A stretch of 64,000 bases of DNA from Treponema sp. GTDB lineage: Bacteria > Spirochaetota > Spirochaetia > Treponematales > Treponemataceae. The notes beneath the pieces were generated by a model. The model did no database searches. It worked only from the letters and a program-made list of their open reading frames with translations, and was not told where the DNA came from. The stretch spans positions 62,001 through 126,000 of the forward strand of contig JAGBGX010000012.1 in NCBI GenBank assembly GCA_017935745.1. The letters are read 5' to 3'. Numbering within the stretch: the first letter of the stretch is position 1; every line of letters begins with the position of its first letter. Shown piece after piece: positions 49,860 to 58,744 of this stretch. The translations under genes were made by a program, and so were the position numbers.

Positions 49860-50870
49860 ATGAACCAGAGCAATACCATTCTGATTGTTGATGATGATGA
49901 TGTTGACCGGGAAATACTGAAGGAGATACTAAGCGATTATTTTACGGTCATAGAAACAGGAAACGGCAAGGACGCGCTTAAGCTGATCCGGGAGCATTCT
50001 GAATCGCTGAAAGCCATAATGCTTGACATCGTGATGCCGAATTTCGACGGCTTCAGCGTGCTGAGCGCCATCCGGGACAGCAATTTTGTCAGCATTCCTG
50101 TTTTTTTAATAACATCAGAAGCAACCCGGGACAATGTGAGCAAGGCGATGCAGTTCAATGTCGCCGGAATCATACGCAAGCCGTTTGACAGGGAGACGAT
50201 TCTGCATCACCTGTATCTGAGCGTGGGCGGCATTCCGTACCGGCTGAACGAGTCCGAAGTCACGGAAACGAAAAAGTATATCAAGCAGCTTGAGCTTTCA
50301 TACAACACATACCTTGACAATTTTGGCAAGGACAGCGGACACTGGCTCCGTGTTGTGGAGCTGATGAAAATCCTGCTGCGCCACTATGCGGAGGCAGAAA
50401 AAAGCTCCGGGCTTGATGAGAATTCAGTTGAAGTCATTGCGCGTGCCGCCTATTTCTGCGACATCGGCGAGATAGTGTGCCAGAAAGTGCTGCATAAGGA
50501 TGGATCCATGAGCAACACAGATCATGCGTTTCACGGCGCGAACATTGTCAGATTCAACTATTCCCTTAAGTGCAGCTTTTTTGTCTCTGTCTGCGCGGAA
50601 ATGTGCCTGCAGCATCATGAGCGGTTTGACGGCACTGGCTTTCCGAACAGGCTTGCGGGAAGCGACATTTCAGTGTACTCCCAGATGGTAAAAATCTGCG
50701 AGGATTTCGATGAAAACCTGTTCCGCTACGGGCAGAAGAACATTGCACGCTTTGACTTTATTGCCCAGAAGCTTGCCGATGACGAGGGCGCCTACGATAA
50801 GAATCTGCTGTGGCTCCTGAACGACTGCAAGCAGGATATTTCCGAATATTACAAGGCCTCGAAGTGGTAA
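49860..50870 (+). CDS. Response regulator with degenerate HD-GYP domain
   Basis: A 336-residue protein. Residues 1-120 form a receiver (acidic pocket Asp11-13, phospho-acceptor Asp56 in MLDIVMP, Lys in IIRKPFD). The rest is an HD-GYP-like domain: the HD pair is replaced by Cys-Asp (AAYFCDIGE), the GYP motif is GFP (HHERFDGTGFP), and other His remain. Loss of the HD His makes c-di-GMP hydrolysis doubtful. It is co-directional with the HPt gene, 18 bases downstream. Confidence 0.85.
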   Translation: MNQSNTILIVDDDDVDREILKEILSDYFTVIETGNGKDALKLIREHSESLKAIMLDIVMPNFDGFSVLSAIRDSNFVSIPVFLITSEATRDNVSKAMQFNVAGIIRKPFDRETILHHLYLSVGGIPYRLNESEVTETKKYIKQLELSYNTYLDNFGKDSGHWLRVVELMKILLRHYAEAEKSSGLDENSVEVIARAAYFCDIGEIVCQKVLHKDGSMSNTDHAFHGANIVRFNYSLKCSFFVSVCAEMCLQHHERFDGTGFPNRLAGSDISVYSQMVKICEDFDENLFRYGQKNIARFDFIAQKLADDEGAYDKNLLWLLNDCKQDISEYYKASKW

Positions 50871-51113
50871 ACTGAGTTTCTGCTCCGTTTCTTCCTGCCA
50901 GCCATGCAGTGCCAGTGAAAGCAGAACGCCCTATGAAAACATCATTTGCCGCAAGAATTTGAAAAAGACGGACGCGGTATGCACGGCTCTGCTACAGGAA
51001 TCGGCTTCTCTAAAAAATACTGAAACTGAATGCAGAAAACGCATGCCGTGCGTTCAGTAAGTCTGTTCAGTTTATGGGGGAGGAAAAAAAATATCAGTGC
51101 CTCTGCTCTGGAA

Positions 51114-51197
51114 TGCCCGGGACGAGACTTGAACTCGTACATCCTTGCGGACTCTAGTACCTGAAACTAGCGTGTCTACCAATTCCACCACCCGGGC
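51114..51197 (-). tRNA. tRNA-Leu (anticodon CAG)
   Basis: An 84-base class II tRNA read on the minus strand: acceptor GCCCGGG/CCCGGGC, D loop with GGTGGAATTGGTAGACACG, anticodon stem CTAGT/ACTAG with loop TTCAGGT (CAG), a long variable arm around AGAGTCCGCAAGGAT, and T loop TTCAAGT. The discriminator is A and CCA is not encoded. It has its own strong promoter. Confidence 0.96.
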
Positions 51198-51208
51198 AGG
51201 ATTTCTAT

Positions 51209-51237
51209 ATTATATGCAAATATGACTGCTTTGTCAA
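51209..51237 (-). promoter_or_regulatory. Promoter of tRNA-Leu
   Basis: Minus-strand TTGACA (51237-51232), 17-base spacer, TATAAT (51214-51209), both perfect consensus, 11 bases before the tRNA. Confidence 0.9.
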
Positions 51238-51266
51238 AGGGTAGGGGCGCTTTTTTGCTGTTTTTT

Positions 51267-51659
51267 TTATGTTTTGCATCTCATAAAGAAAAGAACAAAA
51301 ACAGCAAGCAGCGCAAGTATGCTGGCAATAAAAAGCCATGCAGGAACATCATCAAGCAGGGAAAAGGAGGCATGTCTGCCTGCCGCTTTTTTTATCTCTT
51401 TTTTTGCGTTTCCGGTTCTGCGGTGCTGTGTGCTTTCTGACGGTTCTGCTGTGCCTGTTCCGTACAGCTCTTCGCTGGTCATGGCATAGCTGCATGATGG
51501 ACAGCCGTTTAAAAAGTTCCTGACGGTTCCGACATGCCCGCATTTCGGACACCGGACTGCCGCAAAGAATTTTCCGCACTTGGGGCAGAATTTCGCGTTG
51601 GGAGCGACTTCAGAGCCGCATCCTTCGCAGAAATACTTAGCTTTTTTCTGCTCTTCCAT
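51267..51659 (-). CDS. Zinc-ribbon protein with C-terminal membrane anchor
   Basis: A 130-residue protein with three CxxC-type zinc-binding pairs at the N-terminus (YFCEGCGSE, FCPKCGKFF, RCPKCGHVG, GCPSCSYAM) and a single C-terminal transmembrane helix (about 106-126). It is tail-anchored with the zinc domains in the cytoplasm by prediction. The start shares one base with the stop of the upstream periplasmic-protein gene. Function unknown. Confidence 0.75.
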   Translation of the reverse strand: MEEQKKAKYFCEGCGSEVAPNAKFCPKCGKFFAAVRCPKCGHVGTVRNFLNGCPSCSYAMTSEELYGTGTAEPSESTQHRRTGNAKKEIKKAAGRHASFSLLDDVPAWLFIASILALLAVFVLFFMRCKT

Positions 51660-52636
51660 TATTCCGTTCCAAGGTTATCGACAGTGTAGCTGAAAATCTG
51701 CCAGATTCCGTCGCGCTGGCGCACATAGTATGTGTACTTTTTGCGCTCAAGGAACGTATCATTTTTAAACCACTCGATGACTTCAACAGTTCCTTCTGTC
51801 TGAGAATATGATGTCCGCTCAATGCTGAACCGGACCGGGACTGCGACAATGTCATAGTCAATTCTCTGGAGCATCAGGTTTGCGCGGAACGCCCTGAGCA
51901 TGTCCGCCCGCTCGTCTGCGCTGACAGAGTCGTACTTGCGGCTGCGGGCAGGATCCCGCTTGAGCATTTCCTCCAGATCCATATACAGGAAGAACTGATC
52001 CCACAGGCTTTTCTGGCGCGCGATTATCGTCTGCTCGACAACTTTGTCCGGGCTTATATCTTCCGGCTGAAGCATGACAGCAGTTTTCGGCTCCACTGGA
52101 ATCACGGCGGATGACGCGGCCGACGGGCTTGGACGGATTTCAAGGCTCAGCCTGTTTGAAGGGATGAATTCAGACTTGTTTCTGTACAGCTCAGGATAAA
52201 ACCGCAGCTCAACGTAGTAAATTGACGGATCGCTTATTTCAAGATAGTCCTTTATGTTTTCCCGGAATGAATACTCTTCACCGGGCTCAAGCGAAATCTC
52301 GCGGAAATAGACAGTCTGGTTTGTTGTCCGCTTCTTTATAAGGCCCTGAGTCGGCGGGAGCTGTGTCTTTTTTACATTGAACGCAATAAAGTCAACTGAA
52401 AACATCTTGTCGTCAGCAACCTTGAAGCGGAGCGTTTCAGAGCTGTTGTTTGCAACTGTTATGTACACATAGACGGGATTTTTTTCAGCATCCCCGGGAT
52501 AATACATTGTCCTGTCGTAAAATCTGATGGAAACGTCTGCCTTTTGTGTTCCGTCCGCCGCATTTTCTGCCGCTGCCATATGGGCAAAGATACAAGAAAC
52601 TGATATAATCGCAAGCAATGAGCGTTTAATGTTCAC
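51659..52636 (-). CDS. Exported protein of unknown function
   Basis: A 325-residue protein with a signal peptide (about 1-23, ending HMAAAE). The first 150 residues look like an immunoglobulin-type beta domain (NPVYVYITVANNSSETLRF, LEPGEEYSF); a helical middle segment and a C-terminal NTF2-like part (YTYYVRQRDGIWQIFSYTV) follow. It is predicted periplasmic. It is translationally coupled to the zinc-ribbon gene. The family is not recognised. Confidence 0.7.
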   Translation of the reverse strand: MNIKRSLLAIISVSCIFAHMAAAENAADGTQKADVSIRFYDRTMYYPGDAEKNPVYVYITVANNSSETLRFKVADDKMFSVDFIAFNVKKTQLPPTQGLIKKRTTNQTVYFREISLEPGEEYSFRENIKDYLEISDPSIYYVELRFYPELYRNKSEFIPSNRLSLEIRPSPSAASSAVIPVEPKTAVMLQPEDISPDKVVEQTIIARQKSLWDQFFLYMDLEEMLKRDPARSRKYDSVSADERADMLRAFRANLMLQRIDYDIVAVPVRFSIERTSYSQTEGTVEVIEWFKNDTFLERKKYTYYVRQRDGIWQIFSYTVDNLGTE

Positions 52637-52704
52637 AAGAATACTCCCGAGGAAATCCTCTGCAAAAAAAGAATGTACAATTCTGCATATAGTATCGGAC
52701 AGTT

Positions 52705-55700
52705 ATGAAAAATACATTATCATCAAATTCCTTATTTACGCTTTTGAGCTCCTGCCGGGAGCTTCACTCTGCCGTCCTTCAGTGCGCTGATGCTGACGCT
52801 TCCTTTTTTCCGGCGCAGGTTTCAGGACTGAAGGGAAGCCTGCCGTCGTTTTTTATCAGGCAGCTTGCCGAGCGCAGGCGGCTGGAAGCTCTTCATGAGC
52901 AGCAGTACGGAGGCAGCCGCAGCCCGTTCCAAAGGGACTTTGCCGTTGTTGTTCCGTCCCAGAAGGAGGCGGACGAATGCGAGTCGGATCTGCTTTCTGC
53001 CTTTGAAGGCGCGGCGGAAATATGCAAGCTTCCCTGGTGGGGAACAGTTCCGTACCGTCCGGCAGCAAAGGGAGCCGCTGTCTTTGGAGAGCGCGCAGGA
53101 GTGCTTGCAAAGCTTGCGGTGCGGAATCCGGCAGGAGAAAAGCCGCGCATATTTGTCATTCCCCAGCGTTCCCTGCTTACGCCGGTTCCTCCGCCAGAGT
53201 ATACACGGAGCCTGGTCACTGTGCTGCGCAAGGGGCAGGAATGTGATCCTGAGCAGCTTGCCAGCCGGCTGGCAGAGCAGGGGTACATACGTGTCCCGAA
53301 AATCGGAATGAAGGGCGAATTTGTTTTGCGCGGAGAAGTCCTTGAAATCTTTATGAGCGGAGAAAAATACGCTCATCGGATTCTCTTTGACTTTGAGACA
53401 GTGAGCGGAATAAAGACATTTGAAGCAGAGACACAGATTTCAAGGGAACCAGTCAGCCGGCTTGTCATTTATCCGCGCAAGGAAGTCGTGTGGACTGACG
53501 GGCTTATTGAAAGGCTGGATGCTCTGCTTGAAAAAGAGGACAGCAGCGGCATTCAAAATGATTTTGCATCGTATGACAGGGCAAAAAAAGCTTCAGCTAA
53601 TGAACGTTCGTTAGCTGAAAGCCTTGAAGACGCAGGCGCACACGATGCTGGCTTCCGTTCGGCAGGAAAGAAAAGCGAAGGCGGAATGCCCGCAAGGAAT
53701 AACGAACGTTCGTCAGTTGAAAACAGCGGGACGCAGGCGGCAGTCCATCTTTCGCTTACAGAAGCGGCACGGAAGGAGCGGGAGAGAATTCTCAGCGAGC
53801 TTTTGGAATTCAGGGAGACGGAAGGCGAGGAGCTTTTTTACGGGAATGTGTTTGACAGCCGCCATTCAGTGCTGGACTATCTTCCGCAGGATACAGAACT
53901 GTTCTTCCTTGACTGGGACAGGCAGGTGAATGCCTGCAAGGCTCTTGACAGCGAGCTTCATGCCTCTTACCGTATTGCCAGGCAGAATGCTCCTGTGCTT
54001 GCTCCTTCAGCAATGCAGCTTGACTTCCGCGCGCTCACTTTGTTATGCAGGCGGTTTGTCGCGTTCAGAACGCTAGGCACCCTGGGCGGCACAGAAGACG
54101 CCGTCCTTGAAGAGCCGTTTCCGTTTTCATCTTCCATAAATGTACAGACGGAAGCCGCCCAAAGCTACTTTGCAAACATCACCTATCTGAAGGAACAGCT
54201 TTCTGCTTTTCAAAGAGAAAAGTACCGCATCTTTGTTTTTGCCGACAATGAAAATCAGGCGCTGCGCCTCCGGGAAATTCTCAAGGAATTCTGTTCGCCT
54301 GAGGAAGCCGGCTGTGTTCCGCTGCAAGTGCTTCCGCTCTCCCTGACATCAGGATTTTCAATTTCAGATGAAAAAATTCTTGTCATTCAGGAAAACGAAA
54401 TTTTCGGGCGGAAACGGAATGCGCCGAAGTCAATCCGCCGGGCGCAGTCAAAGGCCATAGACACGTTTGTGGAGCTGAATCCCGGGGATTTTGTTGTGCA
54501 TGTGAACTACGGAATCGGACTGTTCAAGGGAATTGAGCGCGTCAAGTCGATGGGAGCAGAGCGCGACTACGTGAAGCTTGAGTATGCTGATGAGGAATTT
54601 GTATTTGTTCCGATTGAGCAGGTCAACATGGTGCAGCGGTATATCGGAGGAGAAAGCGAGAGGCCGCGGCTTGACAGAATCGGCTCAAAAAGCTGGAGCG
54701 CACGAAAGGCAAAAGTCCAGCAGAAAGCTGAAGAGATGGCTGAAAAGCTCATTGACTTGTATTCAAAGCGGCAGGCTTCCAAGGGTTTTCCGTTTCCAAA
54801 GGACACTGAGTGGAGCGCGGCGTTTGAGGCTGCGTTTCCGTATGAGGACACTCCTGACCAGTGCGCAGCTTCCCGGGAAATCAAGGAGGACATGGAGCGC
54901 CCGGTTCCGATGGACAGGCTTGTCTGCGGAGATGTCGGCTACGGAAAAACGGAAATTGCAATGCGGGCTGCATTCAAGGCCGTGATGGGCGGAAAGCAGG
55001 TCGCTTTTCTTGCTCCGACTACGATTCTTGCCGAGCAGCATTATGAGACATGCGTTGAGCGGTTTAAGAATTTCCCGGTTCAGATTGCCCAGCTTTCCCG
55101 GTTTGTGAGCCCTTCGGATCAGAAAAAGACGCTTGCATCGCTTGCCGGAGGCGCAACGGACATCATTGTCGGAACTCACCGCATTCTTCAAAAGGATGTC
55201 ATATACAAGGATCTCGGGCTTCTGATCATTGACGAAGAGCAGCGCTTCGGCGTGAAGGACAAGGAGCGGCTCAAAGTGATGAAGACTAACGTTGACTGCC
55301 TTGCATTGAGCGCGACACCGATTCCCCGCACCCTGCACATGAGCCTTTTGAAAATCCGCGACATGTCGCTTCTGTCAACGCCGCCGCAGAACAGGCAGCC
55401 GATCGAGACAGCAATCGGGGAGTACAGCGATGAAAAAATTGCAGCTGCTATACGTAATGAAGTGATGCGCGGCGGGCAGGTGTTTTTTCTTCATAACCGT
55501 GTTGAAACGCTCGAAGAGACCAGGCGGAAAATAGAATCTCTTGTCCCTGAAATGACAGTCGGAACCGCGCACGGACAGATGACAAGCGACGAGCTTGATG
55601 ATATCTTCCGCAGATTTAAAATGGGCGGATTTCACGTTCTTGTGGCGACAACAATCATTGAAAACGGCATTGACATTCCGAATGTCAATACAATCATAAT

Positions 55701-56469
55701 AGACCGGGCTGACATGTACGGCGTCAGCCAGCTGTACCAGCTCAGGGGACGGGTAGGGAGAAGCGACAGAAAAGCCTATGCGTATCTTTTTTATCCGGGA
55801 AACAAGGCGCTCAGCGAAGTTGCAATGAAGCGGCTTCAGGTTATCAGCGACTTTACCGAGCTTGGCTCAGGGTTCAAGATTGCAATGAAGGACATGGAAA
55901 TCAGGGGAGCCGGAAATCTCCTTGGAAAAGACCAGAGCGGAGAAGTGTATGCGGTCGGATTTGAAATGTACCTGAAGCTTCTGAGCAATGCAATCGAGAA
56001 GCTTTTGAACAGCAGCTGGAGGGCGCCGGAGGAAGTGCTGCTTGAGCTTGAGTACTCAGGATTCATTCCTGACAGCTACATCAGCGGGCCTGAGGCAAAA
56101 ATGGAGATGTACAAGAAGATTGCCGGAGTCCAGACACAGGGCGAGCTTGATTCTGTCTGGGAAGAACTGTTCGACAGGTTCGGTCCTGTTCCTGATGAAG
56201 TCACGAGCTTGCTGAGCCTTGCAAAAATCAGGATACTGTGCAACAGGCTTTCAATCGGCTCGCTCCGGGAAAAGCGGGGCATTGTGACAGTGGAATTCAG
56301 CGATGTTGCAAAAATCAGTGTGGACAAAGTGCTGCGCCTCATACGGACAAGCTCCGGACGTGTCAAGCTTGATTCATCCCATCCGAATCAGCTGATGCTT
56401 CAGACAGGCTCGGTTGATCTTACAGCAAAAAGCGAATTCATCAGGGAAAAGCTCGAGCAGCTGGCATAA
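52705..56469 (+). CDS. mfd: Transcription-repair coupling factor
   Basis: DNA translocase that removes stalled RNA polymerase and recruits UvrA. The 1254-residue protein has the UvrB-like N-terminal module, the polymerase-interacting domain (NPGDFVVHVNYGIGLFKG), a RecG-like helicase with CGDVGYGKTEIAMRAAFKA, IIDEEQRFGVKDKERLK, and ALSATPIPRTLHMSL, and the C-terminal TRCF domain. Residues about 290-345 form a low-complexity insert containing two NERS-encoding palindromic repeats. A TATAGT box lies 11 bases before the ATG and no ribosome-binding site is visible. Confidence 0.95.
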   Translation: MKNTLSSNSLFTLLSSCRELHSAVLQCADADASFFPAQVSGLKGSLPSFFIRQLAERRRLEALHEQQYGGSRSPFQRDFAVVVPSQKEADECESDLLSAFEGAAEICKLPWWGTVPYRPAAKGAAVFGERAGVLAKLAVRNPAGEKPRIFVIPQRSLLTPVPPPEYTRSLVTVLRKGQECDPEQLASRLAEQGYIRVPKIGMKGEFVLRGEVLEIFMSGEKYAHRILFDFETVSGIKTFEAETQISREPVSRLVIYPRKEVVWTDGLIERLDALLEKEDSSGIQNDFASYDRAKKASANERSLAESLEDAGAHDAGFRSAGKKSEGGMPARNNERSSVENSGTQAAVHLSLTEAARKERERILSELLEFRETEGEELFYGNVFDSRHSVLDYLPQDTELFFLDWDRQVNACKALDSELHASYRIARQNAPVLAPSAMQLDFRALTLLCRRFVAFRTLGTLGGTEDAVLEEPFPFSSSINVQTEAAQSYFANITYLKEQLSAFQREKYRIFVFADNENQALRLREILKEFCSPEEAGCVPLQVLPLSLTSGFSISDEKILVIQENEIFGRKRNAPKSIRRAQSKAIDTFVELNPGDFVVHVNYGIGLFKGIERVKSMGAERDYVKLEYADEEFVFVPIEQVNMVQRYIGGESERPRLDRIGSKSWSARKAKVQQKAEEMAEKLIDLYSKRQASKGFPFPKDTEWSAAFEAAFPYEDTPDQCAASREIKEDMERPVPMDRLVCGDVGYGKTEIAMRAAFKAVMGGKQVAFLAPTTILAEQHYETCVERFKNFPVQIAQLSRFVSPSDQKKTLASLAGGATDIIVGTHRILQKDVIYKDLGLLIIDEEQRFGVKDKERLKVMKTNVDCLALSATPIPRTLHMSLLKIRDMSLLSTPPQNRQPIETAIGEYSDEKIAAAIRNEVMRGGQVFFLHNRVETLEETRRKIESLVPEMTVGTAHGQMTSDELDDIFRRFKMGGFHVLVATTIIENGIDIPNVNTIIIDRADMYGVSQLYQLRGRVGRSDRKAYAYLFYPGNKALSEVAMKRLQVISDFTELGSGFKIAMKDMEIRGAGNLLGKDQSGEVYAVGFEMYLKLLSNAIEKLLNSSWRAPEEVLLELEYSGFIPDSYISGPEAKMEMYKKIAGVQTQGELDSVWEELFDRFGPVPDEVTSLLSLAKIRILCNRLSIGSLREKRGIVTVEFSDVAKISVDKVLRLIRTSSGRVKLDSSHPNQLMLQTGSVDLTAKSEFIREKLEQLA
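53592..53619 (+). repeat. Palindromic element inside mfd, copy 1
   Basis: A 28-base near-perfect palindrome with arms TTCAGCTAA and TTAGCTGAA around TGAACGTTCG (one mismatch). It reads in frame as ...ANERSLAE.... It lies in the poorly conserved insert of Mfd. Confidence 0.7.
53702..53713 (+). repeat. Palindromic element inside mfd, copy 2
   Basis: The perfect 12-base palindrome ACGAACGTTCGT, flanked by sequence resembling copy 1 (TAACGAACGTTCGTCAGTTG). It reads in the same frame as NNERSSVE. Its centre lies 102 bases (34 codons) from that of copy 1. Confidence 0.65.
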
Positions 56470-56503
56470 CGCAGCCGCAGGGGAACTGCCGTTGAAAACG
56501 CCG

Positions 56504-58006
56504 TCATGCCTCAATGTCGAAGCAGCTGTACTCAAGTGAAAATCCTGCGTCTGCACAGACGAGGATGCCCTTTGCGGACGGCGGCATGAAGAACACGTTT
56601 GTGAACGCAGCCGCTCCGCCGTTTGCAAACACCTCAAGCGAGCTGGTGTCGAGGAGGAGGCGCAGGCGCAATATGCCGTCCGTTTTGCAGGGAGAAACGT
56701 TCATCCTGCGGAAGGAGCTTGCGCCGGGAGTGAGCGTGCGGCTTCTGTCGAAGGAAAGCGTTCCGTGCGCCGCGTCGTACTTCAGCTCGGCGTAGCTTCC
56801 GCCGTCCTTTGCAATGTGGAACGAAATGCTGCCTGTTTTTCCGGAAGGAGGCGTTATGTCAAGCTCGATGTCAAGATGACGTCCGCTGACTGCGCCGAGG
56901 CTCTGCTCCGTCCGTCCGCCGCCTGAAAAGGAAAGCGTTCCGTGCCGCGGATTCGTCCGGTATCGTTCGATTTCGCGCGCGGGAAGCTGAAACAGCCGTC
57001 CGTCTTTGATGTGAAGCTCGCGCGGAAACGTCATCATGCCCGACCACAGAAGCGTTTCCGGCGTGACAGGCGATTCCCAGCTCTGCATCCATGCAATCAT
57101 AATCCGCCTGCCGTCCGGGGAGAGCGCGGTCTGCGGCGCGTAGAAGTCGATGCCGCCGTCAATCTGCGCCGCGGTGAAGCCGTTCTCCGGTCGGATGTCG
57201 CGCGCAAAGCGGAATGACGTGCGGCTGAGCGTGCCTGTCATGTAGACGCTGTTGTTTCCGTCGTGGAAGCCGCGCGCTTCGTCAGCCTTCATTTCCTGCG
57301 GGGAGACGATGATGATGTCGGTTCCGTCAAGCCGGAAGAAATCGGGGCATTCCCACATTCCGCTTGCGCCCGTGCTTTCGTCCATGACTGAGACGAATTT
57401 CCATGCGCACAGGTTCTCCGAGGAAAACAGCGCAAGCGCGCCGCGTCCGTCCGTTTTTCTGAGGACTGCCGCAAGGAAGTAGGTGCCGCCTTCCTTCCAG
57501 ATTTTCGGGTCGCGGAAATGGTTTTTCTGGAACGGGAAGGGAACGTCCGCCGCCGTGATGACGGGATTTTCCGCGCGCTTTGTGTACGTCTCTCCGTCGC
57601 CGGATGCAAGGCACTGCTGCTGCACTTCCTCTCCGCTGAACTTGGAGACGCCGGTGTATGCAATCAGGTGCGTTCCTCCGTCGTCAATCGCGGTGCCGGA
57701 AAAGCAGCCGTCTCTGTCGGAAATCGTGTCGGGTGCGAGCGCGGTTTCCCTGTCCTGCCAGCGCACAAAGTCGCGCGTGACGGCGTGTCCCCAGTGCATG
57801 GGACCCCATTTTGAGGAATACGGATGGTGCTGAAAGAAGAGGTGGAATTCTCCGCCGAAAAATGAAAATCCGTTCGGGTCGTTTATCCAGCCCGCAGGCG
57901 ATGCAAGGTGGAATTTCGGCCGGTGCTCCGTCTGCTTTGCGCTTTCGGCAATCTGCCGTGCGGTGCGCCGCCCGCACTCGCGCGCCCTGTTCAGTTCGTC
58001 TGTCAT
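56504..58006 (-). CDS. Glycoside hydrolase family 32 (sucrose/fructan hydrolase)
   Basis: A 500-residue cytoplasmic beta-fructosidase, with no signal peptide. The nucleophile motif WINDPNG (Asp43) is followed by FRDPKIW and the acid-base WECPDFF; a C-terminal beta-sandwich ends with LEVFANGGAAAFTNVFF. Sucrose, sucrose-6-phosphate or fructo-oligosaccharide substrates are possible. The gene is rich in CG dinucleotides relative to its neighbours and has no transporter or fructokinase beside it, which hints at separate acquisition. The start at 58006 has AAGGTG; the frame is open to 58027. Confidence 0.92.
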   Translation of the reverse strand: MTDELNRARECGRRTARQIAESAKQTEHRPKFHLASPAGWINDPNGFSFFGGEFHLFFQHHPYSSKWGPMHWGHAVTRDFVRWQDRETALAPDTISDRDGCFSGTAIDDGGTHLIAYTGVSKFSGEEVQQQCLASGDGETYTKRAENPVITAADVPFPFQKNHFRDPKIWKEGGTYFLAAVLRKTDGRGALALFSSENLCAWKFVSVMDESTGASGMWECPDFFRLDGTDIIIVSPQEMKADEARGFHDGNNSVYMTGTLSRTSFRFARDIRPENGFTAAQIDGGIDFYAPQTALSPDGRRIMIAWMQSWESPVTPETLLWSGMMTFPRELHIKDGRLFQLPAREIERYRTNPRHGTLSFSGGGRTEQSLGAVSGRHLDIELDITPPSGKTGSISFHIAKDGGSYAELKYDAAHGTLSFDRSRTLTPGASSFRRMNVSPCKTDGILRLRLLLDTSSLEVFANGGAAAFTNVFFMPPSAKGILVCADAGFSLEYSCFDIEA

Positions 58007-58127
58007 GGAAAACACCTTAGAACGCAATGGCGGCGGCTGTCAAGAGCGCAGTTGAAATCAGCAGCGCTGTTTCAGTGGCTGATTTTAAATCTTTGTTGGT
58101 TTGCCCGGCTTGATGCGCCGCATTTTG

Positions 58128-58157
58128 TTGACAAGCGGTTTGATAACAGAGTAAACT
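58128..58157 (+). promoter_or_regulatory. Promoter of the hemerythrin pseudogene
   Basis: TTGACA (58128-58133), 18-base spacer, TAAACT (58152-58157), 22 bases before the ATG. It is intact and similar to the promoter of the functional copy. Confidence 0.6.
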
Positions 58158-58179
58158 ATATATTGCATAGAGAAGAAAA

Positions 58180-58636
58180 ATGGCTTCAGATGAAACACAG
58201 GTGCACTTCGGACACCTTATCAGATGGGATTCAAAATTTGCAATCGGAATTCCGGCTATTGACAGCCAGCACAGAAAACTGTTCATGCTCTGCAACAGCC
58301 TGCACAGCAGCTTGAACAACAAGTCGCTCGGCGCTTCATAGGAGGACGAATTTTCGTACACGCCCAAGGAATGCGTAGAGTATGGCAAAGTTCATTTCAA
58401 GAGCGAGGAAGTCCTGATGCAGGCCGCCGGCTTCGCGGGCTACAAGGAGCACAAGAAAGTTCATGAGGATTTCGTGCGGAAGGTGCTTGAATTTTCTCAA
58501 AGCGAAGATCATTCTATAGGAATGGCGTTCAAGCTGGTGAGGTTTCTGTACGAATGGATTCTGTCGCACATCGCCCATGACGACAAGCTTTTTGTGCGCA
58601 GCGTCCTTGAGTACAATAAACTGCGGGGGGGGGTGC
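58180..58636 (+). pseudogene. Bacteriohemerythrin paralogue with internal amber codon
   Basis: The translation closely matches the hemerythrin at 46839 along its length (HLIRWDSKFAIGIP, IDSQHRKLFMLCN, KVHFKSEEVLMQAAGF, LYEWILSHIAHDDKLF). Codon 54, at 58339-58341, is TAG where the intact copy has Trp52, one base from TGG. All metal-ligand residues are still encoded, but the first fragment holds only the first His. At the 3' end a run of nine G (58625-58633) shifts the frame past the expected stop: eight G would give TGC TGA. The rest of the gene is otherwise intact, so decay looks recent. Confidence 0.85.
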
Positions 58637-58653
58637 TGACTGCACCCTTTTTT
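58631..58653 (+). terminator. Terminator after the hemerythrin pseudogene
   Basis: GGGTGC (58631-58636) pairs with GCACCC (58642-58647) around TGACT, followed by six T. Part of the poly-G run forms the stem. Confidence 0.85.
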
Positions 58654-58744
58654 AGCTCACAATTTTTTCCTGAAGAAATGAAACCTTCCGCGCAGATCAC
58701 TCCTTCCTTCAATGCGCATGCCCTGTGCGGAGAACAGCTGTGTG

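Noticed and set aside
50871..51113. Gap between the response regulator and tRNA-Leu as a hidden RNA gene
   Set aside because: Only short weak stems (for example AACGCA/TGCGTT near 51038-51054) and a T8 run after the tRNA on the minus strand were found; no known RNA family was recognised.
58339..58341. In-frame TAG as a recoded (pyrrolysine) codon
   Set aside because: No pyrrolysine machinery is seen, hemerythrins do not use it, and the paralogue has TGG at the same place, so a point mutation is simpler.
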